From positions 49,943-113,942 of the forward strand of contig CAYONC010000006.1 in the NCBI GenBank assembly GCA_964405265.1: a stretch of DNA of 64,000 nt. Reading direction: 5' to 3'. This DNA comes from Eshraghiella sp964405265. GTDB taxonomy: Bacteria; Bacillota; Clostridia; Lachnospirales; Lachnospiraceae. Shown here in pieces: positions 61,630 to 64,000 of the stretch. Under the pieces are notes generated by a model. That model saw nothing but the letters and a program-made list of their open reading frames with translations. It did not search any database and was not told the origin of the DNA. The position numbers and the translations under genes were made by a program. Positions within the stretch are counted from its first letter, which is position 1, and each line of letters starts with the position of its first letter.

Positions 61630-62751
61630 TTATTTTGTGGTCATAAGCTCAGCGAGCAGGTTCATATTTTTCTGCTTATGCTCCATAGACGGATGTACAT
61701 AGCGGTTCATTGTGATGTTTACACTTGCGTGTCCAAGAATTTCGCTGAGACTCTTTACATCGAATCCCAGCTCGACACATCTGGTTGCGAATGTGTGGCG
61801 CAGTGCATGAAAATTAACATCGTGGATATCACATTTGACAGTTACTGCCTTGAAACGATTTTCCATATTGCGTGGCTCCATATAGCTATGTACCATACCG
61901 GTAAGTAAATACGCCTTATTCTGCTTTTGAGTCGATAACAGCAGCTGTTTGATTTTGTCAGGAATGGGTATCCTACGGATTGAACAGTCACTCTTTGGCT
62001 GCATAATGACAACTTCTGTCTTTTTCTCTGCGTTGCCCTTAACCTGCACTCGTTGCATTGTCTGATGGATATACAGGCATTGCTCCTCGATAAGGATGTC
62101 TGCCCATGTCAAAGCACAAATTTCACCAATCCGCAAACCGGTATAAAGGCATAGCAGGATACCCATATTACACGGTGTCAGATTCTCCAGTAGGTATACG
62201 CTTAACCGCTGCTGTTCTGCACGGCTTAATATCCGCATGGGTTTTTGCGGCTGTCTGACGTAAATATCTTTAGTATCTGCGACAGGCATACCTTTCTCTC
62301 TTGCGGCGAATTCCAGGATATTTCTCAATAACGAGAGAATGCTGTTGACCGTCTTTGGTGCTAAGCCCTTGCCCTTTGCACCTCCGGTCATCAAGAGATT
62401 TTGGCTTAACAGAATTACATCAGAGCGAGTAATGCTGCAGATCTCTTGTTTTCCAAAGACAGGTAACAGGTATAAAGTCAGCAGGTTTGTGTACCTTGCA
62501 ATACTTGAGATCTTGAGCTGAGGGGTTTTCAGGAGAATCCACTCGTCGGCAAGTTCAGTAAATGAGCCTTTATAATTGTAAAAGGCTTCAGTATTCTTGG
62601 AAGAGCAGTCGTTTAATTTCTGTTCTGCTTCTTCATATGTCTTGCCAAACACGTATCCGTAGTGAGCTTTTCCGTCAATCCGCTCCTTGATGAATCGTCC
62701 TTCCCATCGCCCGTCTTTTTTCAGGTAAATGTTCTTTCCCTGTTTTGGCAT
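61630..62751 (-). CDS. Tyrosine recombinase/integrase inside an inverted-repeat-bounded segment
   Basis: A 373-residue phage-type recombinase. An N-terminal arm-binding domain (DGRWEGRFIKERIDGKAHYGYV), a SAM-like core-binding domain (about 65-165) and a complete catalytic domain: Arg in YTGLRIGEICALTW, HxxR in FHALRHTFATRC, His in ILGHASVNITMNRYVH, and Tyr in the same motif. The ATG at 62751 has AAGGAGGTG 6 bases upstream. The gene is enclosed by 26-bp inverted repeats at 61545-61570 and 62910-62935. No excisionase or phage genes adjoin it, so inversion of its own segment is more likely than integration of a larger element. Confidence 0.92.
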   Translation of the reverse strand: MPKQGKNIYLKKDGRWEGRFIKERIDGKAHYGYVFGKTYEEAEQKLNDCSSKNTEAFYNYKGSFTELADEWILLKTPQLKISSIARYTNLLTLYLLPVFGKQEICSITRSDVILLSQNLLMTGGAKGKGLAPKTVNSILSLLRNILEFAAREKGMPVADTKDIYVRQPQKPMRILSRAEQQRLSVYLLENLTPCNMGILLCLYTGLRIGEICALTWADILIEEQCLYIHQTMQRVQVKGNAEKKTEVVIMQPKSDCSIRRIPIPDKIKQLLLSTQKQNKAYLLTGMVHSYMEPRNMENRFKAVTVKCDIHDVNFHALRHTFATRCVELGFDVKSLSEILGHASVNITMNRYVHPSMEHKQKNMNLLAELMTTK

Positions 62752-62865
62752 GTTTCTCACCTCCTTCCGAAACAATTTTGACGGAAGACAGGCACTTTCA
62801 TTACCCTATTATACAAAAGCTGTATGAAAATTTTGCGAATTTTATTCTTATACAGAAAAAATATA

Positions 62866-62894
62866 TTGATAAATGGCACGACAATGTGTATAAT
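62866..62894 (+). promoter_or_regulatory. Outward-facing promoter inside right inverted repeat
   Basis: TTGATA (62866-62871), a 17-base spacer and perfect TATAAT (62889-62894), 15 bases before IR-R and pointing rightwards, where no plus-strand gene exists. Inversion of the segment would aim it at the lipoprotein gene at 60245-61450. Confidence 0.8.
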
Positions 62895-62909
62895 GAAAGA
62901 AATGTCGAG

Positions 62910-62935
62910 TTCGCAGAGTAAAGCACTCTGTGAAA
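62910..62935. repeat. 26-bp inverted repeat, right copy (IR-R)
   Basis: Perfect reverse complement of 61545-61570. Read rightwards, its hairpin is followed by TGAAATTTTTT, so in the present orientation it could also act as a terminator for the outward promoter. Confidence 0.9.
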
Positions 62936-63394
62936 TTTTTTACACTTTTTTTCCGAAAGTCTTCCTGCGCGTCTGTCTATAAGTTCTTGGGGTTGCGATG
63001 CTGAACGATTATATTTAAAGGATTAACGATAAATTCCAAAGATTAGGATACTTTCTAAAGAGTAATCAACATCAGCTGTCGATTTGAGCAGAAACCGTCA
63101 ATACTGTTTTCCTGCCTGTTACGGTATAGCTTACTGTAAAAGCCGGCCAATTTAAAACAAGGGAGCAGACATCAAAACCATGGCAATGCATCTCAAAGGT
63201 GCAAAATAGGCAAAAAAATAAGCGTACCACTATTTCTAATGATACGCTTATTGTAATTCAGTTTTTAATCAAGGTCGATTAGTACCCTTGCGGTTGTATC
63301 CCGCCATTGATTTTTCCTTACATATTGACCATTAGCCTTTCGGCAGGCTGCTGCCTGCTCAAAAGACAGCGGTAAATCAAAGGAAAGACAATTC
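62936..63394. other. Gene-poor region between invertible element and ppdK
   Basis: No supported gene. It contains the ppdK terminator (63212-63252). A nine-codon frame (MAMHLKGAK) near 63180 has GGGAG upstream but is too short to call. Confidence 0.6.
63212..63252 (-). terminator. Terminator downstream of ppdK
   Basis: On the minus strand AATAAGCGTA pairs with TACGCTTATT, followed by seven T. It lies about 140 bases after the ppdK stop. Confidence 0.85.
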
Positions 63395-64000
63395 CTACTT
63401 ATTTGCAATAGCTGCCTGTGCTGCTGCAAGTCTTGCAATAGGCACACGGAATGGTGAGCATGATACATAATCAAGACCAATCTTGTGGCAGAATTCAACT
63501 GATGAAGGATCGCCGCCATGTTCTCCGCAGATGCCTACGTGAAGCTTGTTATTAACAGGCTTTCCGAGCTTAATTGCTGTCTCCATTAACTTGCCTACAC
63601 CTGTCTGGTCAAGCTTTGCAAACGGATCATTCTCAAATATCTTAGTATCATAGTAAGCATTTAAGAACTTACCTGCATCATCTCTTGAGAAGCCGAACGT
63701 CATCTGCGTCAAGTCGTTGGTACCGAAGCAGAAGAAATCAGCTTCAGCTGCGATTTCATCAGCTGTAAGAGCTGCTCTCGGTATTTCTATCATTGTACCA
63801 ACTTCGTATTCAAGTTCAATGCCTGCTGCTGCAATTTCAGCATCAGCTGTCTCAACAACAACCTTCTTAACAAACTTTAATTCCTTAACTTCGCATACAA
63901 GCGGAATCATGATTTCAGGCTTAACATTCCAGTCCGGATGAGCCTTCTTAACTTCGATTGCGGCACGGATGACAGCCTTAGTCTGCATCTTGGCAATTTC
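63395..64000 (-). CDS. ppdK: Pyruvate, phosphate dikinase, C-terminal fragment
   Basis: Partial: the last about 200 residues of a protein of about 870; the 5' part lies beyond the right edge. PPDK interconverts pyruvate, ATP and Pi with PEP, AMP and PPi in anaerobic glycolysis or gluconeogenesis. The PEP/pyruvate barrel motifs are clear: MIPLVCEVKELKFVK, YEVGTMIEIPRAALTADEIA, FFCFGTNDLTQMTFGFSRDD, GICGEHGGDPSSVEFCHKIGLDYVSCSPFRVPIARLAAAQA, with the catalytic Cys of the GxCGEHGG motif. It reads into the window edge as EIAKMQ, so the codon at 63988 is internal. Confidence 0.95.
   Translation of the reverse strand, partial: EIAKMQTKAVIRAAIEVKKAHPDWNVKPEIMIPLVCEVKELKFVKKVVVETADAEIAAAGIELEYEVGTMIEIPRAALTADEIAAEADFFCFGTNDLTQMTFGFSRDDAGKFLNAYYDTKIFENDPFAKLDQTGVGKLMETAIKLGKPVNNKLHVGICGEHGGDPSSVEFCHKIGLDYVSCSPFRVPIARLAAAQAAIANK

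Noticed and set aside
61630..62751. Integrase of a prophage or conjugative element
   Set aside because: No phage, conjugation, excisionase or cargo genes and no tRNA attachment site are found next to it.
61545..62935. Insertion sequence with 26-bp terminal inverted repeats
   Set aside because: The enclosed gene is a tyrosine recombinase, not a DDE transposase, and no target-site duplication is visible at the outer edges; inversion is the better reading.
63265..63519. 84-codon minus-strand frame
   Set aside because: Overlaps the end of ppdK in another frame and extends into the non-coding region; no family features.
1..64000. rRNA or tRNA genes
   Set aside because: None could be recognised on either strand by inspection; the T-box contains tRNA-binding motifs but no tRNA gene.

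Overview
The window looks like chromosome of a low-GC (roughly 40%) anaerobic Firmicute, most likely a gut Lachnospiraceae relative. The basis is family content: a DUF6033 protein, an sce7726-family protein, clostridial-style citrate synthase and PPDK, ECF transporters, a T-box, several riboswitches, a c-di-GMP-controlled surface locus, and Glu/Pro/Thr-rich linkers in exported proteins. This is inference; there is no rRNA in the window. Most genes lie on the minus strand in short operons with ATGA overlaps.

Region by region. 1-1543: fatty-acid genes (fabF fragment, fabH, acpP). 1544-5833: a membrane EAL phosphodiesterase, an sce7726 protein and a PDZ/S41 membrane protease. 5848-12691: complete NAD synthesis (nadC, nadB, nadA, nadE) mixed with tcdA, an aromatic-acid-exporter-type protein, a CinA-type amidase and an NlpC/P60 hydrolase. 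12712-14007: a transglutaminase-like lipoprotein. 14071-19161: a T-box-controlled operon in which aspartyl-tRNA synthetase is fused at its C terminus to GatC, followed by a GatA-like protein that lacks all three amidase catalytic residues, and GatB.

19187-25128 (plus strand): a cobalamin-type riboswitch followed by a small HNH-repeat-like protein, two membrane-anchored proteins built from the two modules of animal intrinsic factor/transcobalamin (alpha/alpha barrel and DUF4430), and a full ECF transporter (T, fused A-A, S). I read this as a surface capture plus uptake system for vitamin B12 or another corrinoid.

25152-27302: a permuted AhpF-like reductase and AhpC peroxiredoxin. 27380-37887: an exopolysaccharide locus (GT2 synthase, bactofilin/LRR protein, MBOAT and DHHW O-acetylation pair, UDP-GlcNAc 2-epimerase, two paralogous alpha/alpha-barrel proteins) with a class I c-di-GMP riboswitch between the two paralogues. 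37968-45364: a double ABC export operon with an adaptor and a lipoprotein; one permease carries a one-base frameshift. 45825-48853: citrate synthase and a chemotaxis receptor.

48936-57038: maltodextrin uptake and breakdown (MalFG, binding protein, GH13 enzyme, starch-binding lipoprotein, divergent LacI regulator with a large palindromic operator, and an anchored starch-binding protein). 57383-61450: DUF6033, a large anchored surface protein and a lipoprotein. 61545-62935: a tyrosine recombinase gene enclosed by a perfect 26-bp inverted repeat with an outward-facing promoter just inside one end. This has the layout of an invertible promoter that could switch the neighbouring surface-protein genes. 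63395-64000: the 3' end of ppdK.
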